From: Pseudomonadota bacterium
GTDB taxonomy: Bacteria > Pseudomonadota > Alphaproteobacteria > Kiloniellales > JACOMY01
Length of the DNA stretch: 64,000 nt
NCBI GenBank assembly: GCA_029781795.1
Contig: JAKOWB010000441.1
Location: 1-64,000, forward strand
Direction: 5' to 3'
Under the pieces are notes generated by a model. The model did no database searches. It was not told the origin of the DNA and was given only the letters and a program-made list of their open reading frames with translations. Each line of letters opens with the position of its first letter. The stretch's first letter is position 1. Positions 40,955-50,436 of this stretch are shown here, one piece after another. A program made the translations under genes and the position numbers.

Positions 40955-41866
40955 CTATTCCGCCGCCTCGAGGCCTTGCGGGATGCGGGGCATCAGCGGC
41001 AGGGCCGGCCGCGCCTGCAGCCGGCGCCAGACGAAGGGCGCCGCGAGCTGCCCCAGGAAGCCTCGCGGCATGGCCTCGCGAATGCCGATCGCCGCGGGCG
41101 GGCGGCGGCCGGCGGGGCAGAACCAGGTGCGGAAGAGCTGGTCCCAGAGCAGGAAGTTCTCGCCGTAGTTCCGGTTGCCCTCGGCGAGGTCGGGGGAGTG
41201 GTGCCAGCGGTGCGTCTCGGGCGTGTTGAAGATCCGGTTCAGGGGGCCGCAGCGCATTTCGACGTTGCAATGGGTCAGCAGGCCGCAGAAGGCGGTGATC
41301 GAGGCGACGTAGAGGAAGATCGGCCCGGGCGCGCCGGCCAGGAACAGCAGCGGCTGGCTGAAGGCGATGGCCAGCAGCGTGTCGCCGAAGTGGAAGCGCC
41401 CGGTGTTGACGATCCAGAGGCGCGTCACGCTGTGGTGCACGGCATGGTAGGGCCAGAGCGGCGCCCACTCGTGCTTGAGGCGGTGCGCCCAGTAGAAGCC
41501 GAACTCGGCGATGATCAGGCCCAGCAGTACCTGGGCCCAGAGCGGCCAGGCCGTGGGCCAGGAGGCGCCGCCGTCGGGCGAGACAGCCTCGGAGATGCCG
41601 AGCGCCGCGCCCATCACCACCATGACCTGCACCACGCTCTTGTTCAGGACCGTGTGCAGCAGGTCGGCGGGAAGCTGGCCGTCGCTGCGCTGCCAGGCGC
41701 GCTCGTGCGGCATGACGCGCTCCAGCAGCAGCAGCAGGGCGGCGAGGCCGAAGTAGGTGAGGTTGAAGACCAGCACGGTGCGGTCCGCCTGGATGCCCAG
41801 ATGGGTCAGCCAAATGCAGCCGGCCAGCAGGCCTGGCCAGAGCAGAGCGGACAGCACCAGACGCAT
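40955..41866 (-). CDS. Sterol desaturase / fatty acid hydroxylase family membrane enzyme
   Basis: The 303-residue membrane protein has four or five hydrophobic helices and the three histidine clusters of the di-iron hydroxylase superfamily: HRLKHE, HAVHHS and HRWHHS, with a further His in RFHFGD. It likely hydroxylates or desaturates a lipid such as a hopanoid, ornithine lipid or carotenoid; the substrate is unknown. AAGGGGG precedes ATG 41866. Reading upstream of this start is not family-like. It is co-directional with the TPP-enzyme gene, 92 bases away. Confidence 0.88.
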   Translation of the reverse strand: MRLVLSALLWPGLLAGCIWLTHLGIQADRTVLVFNLTYFGLAALLLLLERVMPHERAWQRSDGQLPADLLHTVLNKSVVQVMVVMGAALGISEAVSPDGGASWPTAWPLWAQVLLGLIIAEFGFYWAHRLKHEWAPLWPYHAVHHSVTRLWIVNTGRFHFGDTLLAIAFSQPLLFLAGAPGPIFLYVASITAFCGLLTHCNVEMRCGPLNRIFNTPETHRWHHSPDLAEGNRNYGENFLLWDQLFRTWFCPAGRRPPAAIGIREAMPRGFLGQLAAPFVWRRLQARPALPLMPRIPQGLEAAE

Positions 41867-42026
41867 CCCGGACCCCCTTTCACCCTCCGGGGCCACACGC
41901 CCCGGGACTTGAGCCACTGGCACCTCCCCGGGCCGGCGGACCCTGACGAACCAGATCAATTGCCCTGTGTTCGGGCAAGTTTGCGGCGCCTCGCGCGGCG
42001 GCGCAACTCTTTGCGGGTTCAAGTGG

Positions 42027-42054
42027 TTGACAGGCGCCGCCGGGCGCCTAGCTT
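42027..42054 (+). promoter_or_regulatory. Candidate promoter of the small lipoprotein gene
   Basis: A perfect -35 hexamer TTGACA (42027-42032) is followed after 16 bases by TAGCTT (42049-42054), 36 bases before the lipoprotein ATG. The spacer contains a GGCGCC...GGCGCC inverted repeat that could bind a regulator. Confidence 0.5.
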
Positions 42055-42089
42055 TCCCTTCCGAACCGCTCGCAGGGAGTGCCTCGCCG

Positions 42090-42224
42090 ATGCGCCGCCT
42101 GATCATCGTCCTCGCCCTGGCCGCCGCCGGCCTGCTCGCCGCCTGCGCCGGCCCCACCCAGCTCGGCAGCTACCCCGAGGACTGCGTCACCGCCGGGGCG
42201 CCCTGCCCGCCCGGCGGGGAGTAG
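42090..42224 (+). CDS. Small lipoprotein
   Basis: The 44-residue product begins MRRLIIVLALAAAGLLAAC, a lipoprotein signal peptide ending in a good lipobox (LAAC). The mature part would be about 26 residues with two further Cys residues (PEDCVTAGAPCPP) that could form a disulfide. Entericidin-like and other tiny lipoproteins share this size, but no specific match is claimed. A consensus TTGACA promoter lies just upstream. Family and function are unknown. Confidence 0.65.
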   Translation: MRRLIIVLALAAAGLLAACAGPTQLGSYPEDCVTAGAPCPPGGE

Positions 42225-42265
42225 GAGCCATCGGGACGTCATCCCGTCGCAGGGGCGATCCGGGC

Positions 42266-42294
42266 TTGCGGCCCGGGATCGAACTTGCTATCAA
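42266..42294 (+). promoter_or_regulatory. Candidate promoter of tRNA-Lys
   Basis: TTGCGG (42266-42271) and TATCAA (42289-42294) are 17 bases apart, and the tRNA begins 45 bases after the -10. Spacing and position suit a tRNA promoter; the hexamers are only partial matches. Confidence 0.45.
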
Positions 42295-42339
42295 CCGCGC
42301 CGCTTCGGCGGCCGGCCAGCCCGGACCGCCACGAAGGAT

Positions 42340-42408
<69 letters not shown>

Positions 42409-42415
<7 letters not shown>

Positions 42416-42442
42416 TCCTTTCCAGACGAACCGCGGTCCCGG
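42409..42442 (+). repeat. Direct repeat copy 1 (tRNA-Lys 3' end plus flank)
   Basis: These 34 bases (the last seven of tRNA-Lys and 27 downstream) match 60527-60560 at 32 positions, the first 25 being identical (CCCACCATCCTTTCCAGACG onward). Copies are in the same orientation, 18,118 bases apart. This is a candidate attachment-site pair; see the paired copy. Confidence 0.85.
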
Positions 42443-42721
42443 AGACGTATGCGCTGAAAGCCCGCAACGCGGCGGGCCCTTGGCTGAGCCGCTGGCACGC
42501 AGAGACTGCTGGAAGTGCGGTTTTCCTGCTGAGATTCCCGTAAGTCTCTGGAGGGAGCTGGCCTAGACCAGCCTCTGCCTCAGCGAGGTATGGCGCCACC
42601 GATCCGAATGAGCCGCTTGATGAGATCGGTGAGGTCGGCGGTCGTGGCTATTCCTCCTGCTAGCGCAAGCTGACTGGGCGCGTGAGGCCTTGCCTTTCGA
42701 TCTGAAGACCACGTGGTTCGT
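42416..42721. other. Non-coding flank between tRNA-Lys and the LysR gene
   Basis: The direct repeat occupies the first part. A GCCCGC-AACGCG-GCGGGC hairpin (42460-42477) follows with only CCTT after it, a weak terminator for the tRNA. The minus strand around 42670-42590 reads as a short fragment ending in LIKRLIRIGGAIPR before a stop, which could be a decayed gene end but is too short to name. Nothing else is seen. Confidence 0.5.
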
Positions 42722-43639
42722 TCAGTCGTTCAGCGTCGGCAGGATTCCAACCAGCGGAAGCAGTGCGCGGGCCTCGGTGATGACCGAACGCAGGTGCGCG
42801 CTGTCATTGTCGCGGTGGAAGGCGGCATAGAGGCGGTGCGCGGCGATCGGCGGATCCGCGGCCAGCACCCGCAAGGTCGACCACTGGCTTTCCAACGCCG
42901 GCATGATGGCGGGCAGCAGGGCGACGCCGAGGCCCGCGGCCGCTAGGCGCGCCATGATCCACAGGCTGTCGCAGGTGCCGAGCCGCTCGGGCCAGAGGCC
43001 GCTGGGGGCGAACCAGTCTCGCACGGAGGCAAAGAGGTGAGACGGTTCCGGGTTGGTGAGGATGCGGTGCCGCACGAGGTCGGCGGGCCTCACGGCGGCG
43101 CCGTCGCTGCCGAGGCCGAGCGACGGGGCGGCGACCCAGGCGACCTCTACAGATCCCATGGGCAGCATGACCAGCGAATCCGGCCCCTCGGGATTGGTCA
43201 GGAAGGCCAGGTCGAGTTCGCCTTCCAGCAGCCGGCGGTTGATCGAGCGGCTGAAAGCCACGCTGACCTCGACCTGCAGATTGGGATAGTCGGCGTCGAT
43301 GATCGACAGCAGCCGTGGCAGGCAGCCGTGCGCGAAGATGTCGGCGGTGCCGAGGCGCAGCAAGTGCCGGGCCGGTTCGGCATCGCGTCCATAGCGCTCG
43401 ATCGTGCCGGCCAGCGACAGGAGCTGTTCGACCTGGTGCCTGAGAGCGGCGCCGTGCCGGCTGGGACGAAGGCGTCGCCCCGCCCGCTCGAAAAGGGCAA
43501 CGCCGAGGTTCTTCTCCAGCTCCTGCAGGCGCAGTGTGACGGTCGGCTGGGTCAGGTTGAGATGCTCCGCCGCCGCCCGGACGCTGCCGTAGCGCAGGGT
43601 CCAGTAGAAGGCTTCGAACTGGGGCAGGGAGGCACGCAT
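42722..43639 (-). CDS. LysR-family transcriptional regulator
   Basis: The 305-residue protein has an N-terminal winged helix (FEAFYWTLRYGSVRAAAEHLNLTQPTVTLRLQELEK in two blocks, with the recognition helix TQPTVTLRLQ) and a periplasmic-binding-like effector domain from about residue 90. It is divergent from the hydantoinase operon and probably activates it in response to the substrate or an intermediate. A perfect palindrome (43642-43656) sits 3 bases upstream of its start codon, a likely autoregulatory site. The start ATG 43639 has only a weak ribosome-binding site. Confidence 0.92.
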   Translation of the reverse strand: MRASLPQFEAFYWTLRYGSVRAAAEHLNLTQPTVTLRLQELEKNLGVALFERAGRRLRPSRHGAALRHQVEQLLSLAGTIERYGRDAEPARHLLRLGTADIFAHGCLPRLLSIIDADYPNLQVEVSVAFSRSINRRLLEGELDLAFLTNPEGPDSLVMLPMGSVEVAWVAAPSLGLGSDGAAVRPADLVRHRILTNPEPSHLFASVRDWFAPSGLWPERLGTCDSLWIMARLAAAGLGVALLPAIMPALESQWSTLRVLAADPPIAAHRLYAAFHRDNDSAHLRSVITEARALLPLVGILPTLND

Positions 43640-43641
43640 TA

Positions 43642-43656
43642 ATAAGGAAACCTTAT
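43642..43656. promoter_or_regulatory. Likely LysR-type operator
   Basis: ATAAGG-AAA-CCTTAT is a perfect 6-base inverted repeat with a 3-base centre, and it contains a T-N11-A pattern typical of LysR recognition sites. It lies in the divergent space between the LysR gene and the hydantoinase operon, next to the LysR start. A nearby AT-rich stretch (43655-43690) may contain the promoters. Confidence 0.6.
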
Positions 43657-43862
43657 CATATTCAGCATGATGTTCTAATTGGATTTAATGAGTTGGCCTT
43701 TCTAGCCTTGCTCTCGGAAGGACGGGGAAACGGGCGAGCCCCCGGCTGGGTCCTTGGCGATTGCCGGGTTCTGGCTGGGGTCGGTCCCCGGCCTTCCGCT
43801 CAATTCTGGACGGACCGCCACGGACAGGTCAGAGCCGCCGCGGCGGGCGGGAGCGCAGCGCT

Positions 43863-45992
43863 TTGGCCGAGAGCAAGGACCTGGACGCAGGCAAGGGGCG
43901 CGCCGCGCCCGTCACCTACCGGATCGGCGCCGACATCGGCGGCACCTTCACCGATCTGGTGCTGCTGGGGTCCGACGGACGGCTGCTGCGCCGCAAGGTC
44001 TCCTCGACGCCGGACGACTATGGCCGGGCCATCATCGAAGGCGCCGAGGCGCTGCTGCGGGAGGCCGAGGCCACGCCCGGGCAGTTGGAGGACCTGGTAC
44101 ACGCCACCACGGTGGTGACCAACACCGTGCTGGAGGGCAAGGGCGCGCGCACCGCGCTGGTCACCACGGCCGGCTTTCGCGACCTGCTGGAAATGCGCCG
44201 CCTGCGCATCCCCGAAATGTACAACCTGCAGTACGACAAGCCCGCGCCGCTGGTGCCGCGCCGCCGCTGCCTGGAGGTGAGCGAGCGGCTGGGGCCGGGC
44301 GGCGTCGTCTGGCAACCGCTCGACGAGGCCTCGGTCGAGGCCGTTGCCGAACGCCTCGCCGCCGAGCGCGTCGAGGCGGTGGCGATCGCCCTGCTGCACG
44401 CCTATGCCAACCCGGAGCACGAGATCGCGGTCGAGGCCCTGCTGCGCGCGCGCCTGGGCGAGGCGGTCTACATCGCGCGCTCCTCCTCCGTGCTGCCGGA
44501 GGTGCGGGAGTACGAGCGCGCCAGCACGACGGTGGTCAGCGCCTATGTCGGCCCCGTGGTGCAGCGCTACCTCGGGCGCCTCAGCCGGCAGCTCGCCGCC
44601 GCCGGGATCAGCGCGCCGCTGCGCGTGGTGCAGTCGAACGGCGGCGCGATGACCGCCGAGGCCGCGGTCGGCAAGCCGGCGCAGATCCTGGAATCGGGTC
44701 CCGCCGCCGGCGTGATCGCCTGTGCCGGCCTGGCCCGCGCGCTGGAGGTGCGCAACGCGATCTCCTTCGACATGGGCGGCACCACGGCCAAGGCGGCGAT
44801 CATCGAGGACGGCGAGCCCGCCAGGACAACGGAGTACGAGGTCGGCGCCGGCATCAACCTCAGCAGCAAGCTGGTGAAGGGCGGCGGCTACGCGGTCAAG
44901 CTGCCCTTCATCGACGTGTCCGAGATCGGCGCGGGTGGTGGCAGCATCGTGTCGCTGGGGCCGGGCGGCAGCCTGCGCGTCGGCCCGCAGAGCGCCGGCT
45001 CGGTGCCTGGGCCGGTCTGCTATGGCGCCGGCGGCGAGCAGCCGACCTTCACCGACGCGGTGCTGACGCTCGGCTACCTCAACCAGACGCACCTGGTGGG
45101 TGGGGCCCTGCCGATCGACGCGGCGCGGGCGCGCGAGGCCCTGACGCGCCTGGTGGCCGCGCCGCTGGAGCGTCCGCTGCTGGAGACCGCCTTCGGCATC
45201 TTCCGCTTGGCCGCCGTCACCATGACCCGCGCGGTGAAGGCCGTGACCACCTATCGCGGTCGCGACCCGCGCGACTTCACGCTCTTTGCCTTTGGCGGCA
45301 ACGGGCCGGTGGTCGCCGCGGCGATCGCGCGCGAGCTGCAGATCGGCCGCGTGGTGATCCCACCGGCCCCCGGCGTCTTCAGCGCCTTCGGGTTGCCCTT
45401 CTCGGAGATCGAGCACGAGTTCCAGGCCTCGCTGCTCGTGCCGACCGCCTCGCTCGACGCGGCCGGGCTGCGGGCGGCCTTCGCCGCGCTCGAGGCCAAG
45501 GCCCTGGCCGGGATGGCGGCGGAGGGCTTCGCCGCCGGGCGGGTCACGCTCTCGCGCGCCGCCGACCTGCGCTACGAGGGCCAGGCCTACGAGCTGACGG
45601 TGCCGGTGCCGGACGACCTCGAGCCGCGCGCGCTGGAGCTGGCCTTCGCCGGCGAGCATCGCCGTACCTACGGGCACGGCGCCGAGGACGACCCCATGGA
45701 CCTGGTGAACATCAAGGTGACCGCGCGCGGCGACAGCGGCCGGGCCCGTCGCTACCAGGACGAGGTGCTCGCCGCCTCGCCGCGCCCGCTGCCGACGCGG
45801 CCGGCCTATTTCGGCCCGGAGCATGGCCTGCTGGACACGCCGGTGCTGACGCGCGGTGACCTGGCGACCGGCCCGGTGACGGGGCCGGCGATCGTCGAGG
45901 AGTACGATTCGACCTGCATCGTCCCGCCCGGCTGCCGCCTGTCGCTGGGCGCCGCCGGCAGCATGATCATCGAGCTTGGAGAGCTGTCATGA
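43863..45992 (+). CDS. Hydantoinase/oxoprolinase family protein, A (HyuA-type) subunit
   Basis: A protein of about 709 residues. The N-terminal actin-like ATP-binding motif is RIGADIGGTFTDLVLLG. The core has ATTVVTNTVLEGKGA, the second phosphate loop ISFDMGGTTAKAAII, and AFGGNGPVVAAAIARELQI. It is the ATP-binding subunit of ATP-dependent N-methylhydantoinase, 5-oxoprolinase or acetone-carboxylase-type enzymes. The start is uncertain: TTG 43863 (GGGAG upstream) is used because similarity begins shortly after; ATG 43761 would add 34 atypical residues. Its stop overlaps the B subunit start (ATGA), so the two subunits are made together. Confidence 0.9.
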   Translation: MAESKDLDAGKGRAAPVTYRIGADIGGTFTDLVLLGSDGRLLRRKVSSTPDDYGRAIIEGAEALLREAEATPGQLEDLVHATTVVTNTVLEGKGARTALVTTAGFRDLLEMRRLRIPEMYNLQYDKPAPLVPRRRCLEVSERLGPGGVVWQPLDEASVEAVAERLAAERVEAVAIALLHAYANPEHEIAVEALLRARLGEAVYIARSSSVLPEVREYERASTTVVSAYVGPVVQRYLGRLSRQLAAAGISAPLRVVQSNGGAMTAEAAVGKPAQILESGPAAGVIACAGLARALEVRNAISFDMGGTTAKAAIIEDGEPARTTEYEVGAGINLSSKLVKGGGYAVKLPFIDVSEIGAGGGSIVSLGPGGSLRVGPQSAGSVPGPVCYGAGGEQPTFTDAVLTLGYLNQTHLVGGALPIDAARAREALTRLVAAPLERPLLETAFGIFRLAAVTMTRAVKAVTTYRGRDPRDFTLFAFGGNGPVVAAAIARELQIGRVVIPPAPGVFSAFGLPFSEIEHEFQASLLVPTASLDAAGLRAAFAALEAKALAGMAAEGFAAGRVTLSRAADLRYEGQAYELTVPVPDDLEPRALELAFAGEHRRTYGHGAEDDPMDLVNIKVTARGDSGRARRYQDEVLAASPRPLPTRPAYFGPEHGLLDTPVLTRGDLATGPVTGPAIVEEYDSTCIVPPGCRLSLGAAGSMIIELGELS

Positions 45993-47746
45993 AGGCGCTG
46001 GGCGATCCCATTACCTTAGAGGTGCTGAAGCACGCGCTGGCCTCCATCGGCGACGAGATGGCGCTGGTCGTCATGCGCTCGGCCTACTCGCCGGTGGTGC
46101 GGGACTCGATGGACTACTCCACCGCGCTGCTCGACCGGCAGGGGCGGATCATCGCCCAGGGGCTGACGCTGGCGGTACAGCTCGGTGCCTTTCCCGATGC
46201 CATGACCTACGTGCGCAGCGAGATGGCGGAAGGACTGGAGCCGGGCGACGTGCTGATCGCCAACGATCCCTATGGCGCCGGCGGCCAGCACCTACCGGAT
46301 CTCTACATCATCAAGCCGATCTTCGCCGGCGGCGCGCTGCTGGGCTACGCGGCGACCATGGCGCATCACGCAGACGTCGGCGGCATCGCGCCCGGCAGCG
46401 TCGCGATCCATGCCACCGAGGTCTACCAGGAGGGCCTGCGCCTGCCGTTGGTGAAGCTCTACCGCGGCGGCAAGGCGGCTGCCGACATCTTCCGCATCAT
46501 CGAGAAGAACACCCGCAACCCGGTGCATGTGCTGGGCGACATCCGCGCTCAGCTCGCCGCCTGCGAGGTCGGCGAGCGCGGCCTGATCCGCCTCGTCGAG
46601 CGCTACGGCGCGGCCCTGCTCGAGGGCTTCTACGAGGATCTGCAGGGCCAGGCCGAGGCGATGATGCGCGCGGAGATCGCCGGCCTGCCCGACGGCACCT
46701 ATCGCTTCACCGACTGGATCGACGGTGTCGGCGAGACGCCGGAGCCGCTGCCCATCGCCGTGGCGCTGACCATAGACGGCGACCGCTTGGTTCTGGACTT
46801 CACTGGCACCGCGCCGCAGGTGCCGGCGGCGATCAACTGCCCCATCGCCATGACGCGCTCGGCCGCCTACTGCGCGATCCGCTGCATCGGCACCAGCGAG
46901 ATCCCGAACTGCGAAGGCTACATGTGGCCCATCGAGCTGCGCGTGCCGGAGGGGACGATCATCAACCCGGTCCTGCCGGCGGCCTGTGGCGCGCGCGGCG
47001 TCATGGGCTACCGGGTGTTCGACGCCATCATGGGCGCGCTGGCGCAGGTGGTGCCCGACAAGGCGATCGCCGGCTGCGAGGGCGGGCCGACGCTCTTCTC
47101 CGTCGGCGGGCGGCGCGACGGCCGGCCCTTCACCCTGACCGAGGTGATGGTGGGGACCTGGGGGGCGCGCGCGACTCGCGACGGAGTCGAAGGCATCTCC
47201 AACCCGGCGGCGAACCTGTCGAACCAGCCGGTCGAGCTGATCGAGGCGACTTTGCCGCTGCAGATCGAGCGCTATGGCCTGGTGCGTGACAGCGGGGGCG
47301 CCGGCCGCAGGCGCGGGGGCCTCGCCTTCGAGCGCTCCTTCCGCCTGCGCGAGGGCGAGGCCAGCTTCACCGCGCGAGCCGACCGGCGCGACCACCCGCC
47401 CTATGGCCTGGATGGCGGCGAGCCGGGCGCGCCTTCCTCGAACCGCCTCTGCCGCGGCGGCCGCTGGCGCGACCTGCCGACCATGCCGATGGAGAGCCTC
47501 GCCATGCGGGCGGGCGATCTTTTCCACCATGTCGCGGCCGGCGGCGGTGGCTTCGGCTCGCCGCTTGAGCGCGAGCCGGCGGCGGTGCTGGAGGACGTGC
47601 TGGACGACAAGGTCAGCCCGGGCGAGGCGAGAGCCCGCTACGGCGTGGTGCTCGATGCCTCCGGCCGCGCCCTGGACGAGGTGGCGACGGCGCGCCTGCG
47701 CCAGGACTTGAGGCGCGGCGGAGGAAGCCATGGCACCGCGGCCTGA
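45989..47746 (+). CDS. Hydantoinase/oxoprolinase family protein, B (HyuB-type) subunit
   Basis: The 585-residue partner of the A subunit. Conserved HyuB segments are present: DPITLEVLKHALASIGDEMA, VVRDSMDYSTALLDRQG, ANDPYGAGGQHLPD, MAHHADVGGIAPGS with the metal-type His residues, and the C-terminal HHVAAGGGGFGSPLERE. Together A and B hydrolyse a cyclic amide or carboxylate with ATP. N-methylhydantoin, 5-oxoproline and similar lactams are all possible substrates. It overlaps the next gene by 17 bases, so the three form one coupled operon. Confidence 0.9.
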   Translation: MKALGDPITLEVLKHALASIGDEMALVVMRSAYSPVVRDSMDYSTALLDRQGRIIAQGLTLAVQLGAFPDAMTYVRSEMAEGLEPGDVLIANDPYGAGGQHLPDLYIIKPIFAGGALLGYAATMAHHADVGGIAPGSVAIHATEVYQEGLRLPLVKLYRGGKAAADIFRIIEKNTRNPVHVLGDIRAQLAACEVGERGLIRLVERYGAALLEGFYEDLQGQAEAMMRAEIAGLPDGTYRFTDWIDGVGETPEPLPIAVALTIDGDRLVLDFTGTAPQVPAAINCPIAMTRSAAYCAIRCIGTSEIPNCEGYMWPIELRVPEGTIINPVLPAACGARGVMGYRVFDAIMGALAQVVPDKAIAGCEGGPTLFSVGGRRDGRPFTLTEVMVGTWGARATRDGVEGISNPAANLSNQPVELIEATLPLQIERYGLVRDSGGAGRRRGGLAFERSFRLREGEASFTARADRRDHPPYGLDGGEPGAPSSNRLCRGGRWRDLPTMPMESLAMRAGDLFHHVAAGGGGFGSPLEREPAAVLEDVLDDKVSPGEARARYGVVLDASGRALDEVATARLRQDLRRGGGSHGTAA

Positions 47747-49310
47747 GCTGGTCGTCCGCGGCGGCCGCGTGGCCGACGGCGGTGGCGGCGCGCCGCGGGA
47801 TGCCGACCTGCTGCTGGGCGAGGGGCGCATCCTTGCCATCGGCCGCGTCGAGGCCGCGGAGCTGCCGGTGCTGGATGCCGGGGGCGCCCTGGTGGCGCCG
47901 GGATTCATCGACATCCACAGCCATTCCGACTTCACCCTGCTGCTCGATCCGCGCGCGGTCAGCGCGCTGCACCAGGGCGTCACCACCGAGGTGATCGGCA
48001 ATTGCGGCTACGGCTGCTTCCCACTGCGGCGGCCGGCCCTGGCGGGCAATGCCATCTACGGCTTCGACGACAGCCTGCCGCTGACCTGGTCCGACGCGCC
48101 GGGCTATATGGCGCGGTTGGAGGCAGCGCGGCCGGCCGTGAACGTGCTGACCCTGGTGCCCAACGGCCAGCTGCGGCTCTCGGCCCTGGGGATGAGCGAC
48201 CGGCCGTCGGATGCGGCGGCGCTGGACAGCATGGGACAGGCGCTGGAGGCGGGCCTGGAAGCCGGTGCCTGGGGCTACTCGACCGGCCTCGAGTACCCGG
48301 CCGAGGCCGCCTGCAGCGAAGAGGAGATCGCTCACCTCTGCCGCATCACCGCGCGGCATGGCGCGCTCTATGCCACGCATACGCGCGATCGCGACGCCGG
48401 TGCCCTGCAGGCGGTGGAGGAAGCGCTGACGACCGCCGCCAAGGCCGGCGTGCGGTTGCAGATCTCGCATCTGCTGCCGCGCAGCGGGCAGGCCATCGGC
48501 GATGCCTGCGTCGCGGCCGTGGAGCGCGCCCGCGCCGACGGGCAGGACGTCGCCTTCGACATGCACACGCGGCTTTTCGGCTTCACCTATCTCGCCGCGG
48601 CGCTGCCCTCCTGGGCGCAGCGCGAGGGGCCGGAGGCCCTGCGCCGGCATCTTTCATCGCCCGCCGACCGGCGACGCATGGCGGAGTTCCGCAGCATCCT
48701 CAGCGCCGGCAAGGATTGGAGCCGGGTGCTGCTGCTGGACAACGACCTCTGGCCGGCCTACGGGCGGCGCGACATCGCCGCCATCGCGGCGGAGCGGGGG
48801 CAGGAGCCCTATGACTGCATCTGCGATCTGCTGCTGCCAGCGGTCGAGCGGCTGCAGTCGCTGATGGTCATGATCCAGGCCTATTCCCCGGCGCAGCAGC
48901 ACGCCGTCTTCGCGCACCCCGACTGCATGCCGGCCTCGGACGCGACGACGCTGGCGCCCGACGGCCCGCTGGCCGGCAAGGTGTTCCACGGCGCCTATAC
49001 CTGGGCGGCCTGGTTCTGGCGGACGATGGTGATCGAGACGCGGCGCCTGAGTGAGGGCGAGGCGATTCACAAGCTGACGCGGCAGCCGGCGGACCGCCTG
49101 GGGCTGGCCGACCGGGGGCGGCTCGAGGTCGGTGCGCGCGCCGACCTGGTGGTCTTCGATCCGGCCCGCTTCGGCGAGCGCGGCACGACCTTCGATCCGA
49201 ACCAGCTCGCCGCCGGAATGCGCCATGTCGTGGTGAACGGCAGGGTGACGCTGGCCGACGGCAGGCTGACCGGCGAGCGGGCCGGCGCCGTCATCCGCCG
49301 CGGCGGCTGA
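47730..49310 (+). CDS. N-acyl-D-amino-acid deacylase-type amidohydrolase
   Basis: The 526-residue protein is in the metal-dependent amidohydrolase superfamily, D-aminoacylase/dihydroorotase-like group. The metal site begins GFIDIHSHSDFTLL; TTEVIGNCGYGCFPL supplies the typical Cys ligand; GAWGYSTGLEYPA, THTRDR, ISHLLPRSG, a C-terminal SDATTLAP (Asp ligand) and GRLEVGARADLVVFDP follow in order. It probably hydrolyses the ring-opened carbamoyl or N-acyl product of the upstream hydantoinase, yielding an amino acid, possibly the D-form. That pathway is inferred from operon order. Confidence 0.88.
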   Translation: MAPRPELVVRGGRVADGGGGAPRDADLLLGEGRILAIGRVEAAELPVLDAGGALVAPGFIDIHSHSDFTLLLDPRAVSALHQGVTTEVIGNCGYGCFPLRRPALAGNAIYGFDDSLPLTWSDAPGYMARLEAARPAVNVLTLVPNGQLRLSALGMSDRPSDAAALDSMGQALEAGLEAGAWGYSTGLEYPAEAACSEEEIAHLCRITARHGALYATHTRDRDAGALQAVEEALTTAAKAGVRLQISHLLPRSGQAIGDACVAAVERARADGQDVAFDMHTRLFGFTYLAAALPSWAQREGPEALRRHLSSPADRRRMAEFRSILSAGKDWSRVLLLDNDLWPAYGRRDIAAIAAERGQEPYDCICDLLLPAVERLQSLMVMIQAYSPAQQHAVFAHPDCMPASDATTLAPDGPLAGKVFHGAYTWAAWFWRTMVIETRRLSEGEAIHKLTRQPADRLGLADRGRLEVGARADLVVFDPARFGERGTTFDPNQLAAGMRHVVVNGRVTLADGRLTGERAGAVIRRGG

Positions 49311-49338
49311 CGGCGCGCAGCCCGGTTCACGCGGGGGG

Positions 49339-50334
49339 TCAGTGACCCCGCTTGGCGCGGTAGTCGGCCAGGATCTTGGAGCCGGCCTCGCCGGCCTTGG
49401 CTTCCCATTCGGCCGTCGCCTGGGCGCCGGCAGCGGACAGTGCCTGCAGGAACTCCGGCGGCATGTTGTCGACCACCGTGACGCCGGCCGCCCGCATGGC
49501 CGCGTAGTTCTCGGCCTCGCGGCTGACGGCGCGCTCCCAGATCATCGCCTCGGTCTCGGCCGCGGCCTCGCGCACCGCTGCCTGCTGCTCGGGCGTGAGC
49601 GCGTCCCAGGCATCCTTGTTGATGTGCACGATGCTGAGCGGCGAGGCGTAGTTGATCTCGTTGTAGTGGCTCAGCAGGTCGGCGAACTTGTTGTGGAACC
49701 CGCCCTCCGCCGAGGTCAGCACAGCCTCGATGCCGCCGGTGGTGAGCTGCGGCACCACGTCGGTGAAGCTGAGCGTGATGGGCGCGGCGCCGGCCGCTTC
49801 GAAGGTCATCTGGCCCAGCGGATCGTAGGTGCGGATCTTCAGGCCCTTCAGCGCCTCCAGCGAAGAGACTTCCTTCTTCGCCCAGATGCCCGAGGCGGTC
49901 CAGGGAATGGTGTAGAGCAGCACCATGTTGTCGGCCGCCAGCGTCGCCTCATAGACCGGCTTGGCGGCCTCATAGAGCAGCTTGGCGTCGGCGATGCTGG
50001 ACGTCAGGAATGGCAGGGCACTGACCTGCCAGATAGGGCTGAGGCCGACCAGCGGGCCCGTGTAGCTGTCGGCCAGGATCAGCGCGCCCGAGCTGACCGC
50101 GTCGTACTGGTCCTTGGTCTTGTAGCCGAGCGATCCGCCGAAGTGGACCGTGATCTCGATGGCACCGCCGGTCTTGGCCTTCACCGCCTCGGCAAAGGCC
50201 AGGTCGGCGATTCCGGTCAGCGAGGTCTGGGCCTGCTCGGTCGGCAGGTCCCATTGCATCTCCGCCTGGCTCGGCACGGCGCAAACAGCAAGCGCCGCAG
50301 CCAGGGCAGCGGTCTTCATAAGCCTCCAATTCAT
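49339..50334 (-). CDS. TRAP transporter solute-binding protein (DctP family)
   Basis: The 331-residue periplasmic protein has a signal peptide (AALAAALAVCAVPSQAEM) and the DctP fold. The features are GADLY-like positions in SSGALILADSYTGPLVG, the specificity-helix region LKGLKIRTYDPLGQMTFEAAGA with the conserved Arg that binds a carboxylate, and TGGIEAVLTSAEG. Substrates are usually organic acids. It is convergent with the amidohydrolase and divergent from dctQ/dctM, with which it forms one transporter. GGGAGA lies 8-9 bases before ATG 50334. Confidence 0.92.
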   Translation of the reverse strand: MNWRLMKTAALAAALAVCAVPSQAEMQWDLPTEQAQTSLTGIADLAFAEAVKAKTGGAIEITVHFGGSLGYKTKDQYDAVSSGALILADSYTGPLVGLSPIWQVSALPFLTSSIADAKLLYEAAKPVYEATLAADNMVLLYTIPWTASGIWAKKEVSSLEALKGLKIRTYDPLGQMTFEAAGAAPITLSFTDVVPQLTTGGIEAVLTSAEGGFHNKFADLLSHYNEINYASPLSIVHINKDAWDALTPEQQAAVREAAAETEAMIWERAVSREAENYAAMRAAGVTVVDNMPPEFLQALSAAGAQATAEWEAKAGEAGSKILADYRAKRGH

Positions 50335-50436
50335 GACACGATCTCCCGACGTGTGTCATGGACGGGGCGATGTCAACGGGCGAGCGGTTCGGTCCCCGAT
50401 CCGCGGGAGCAACGCTAGCGACGATGCGCCCTGCAG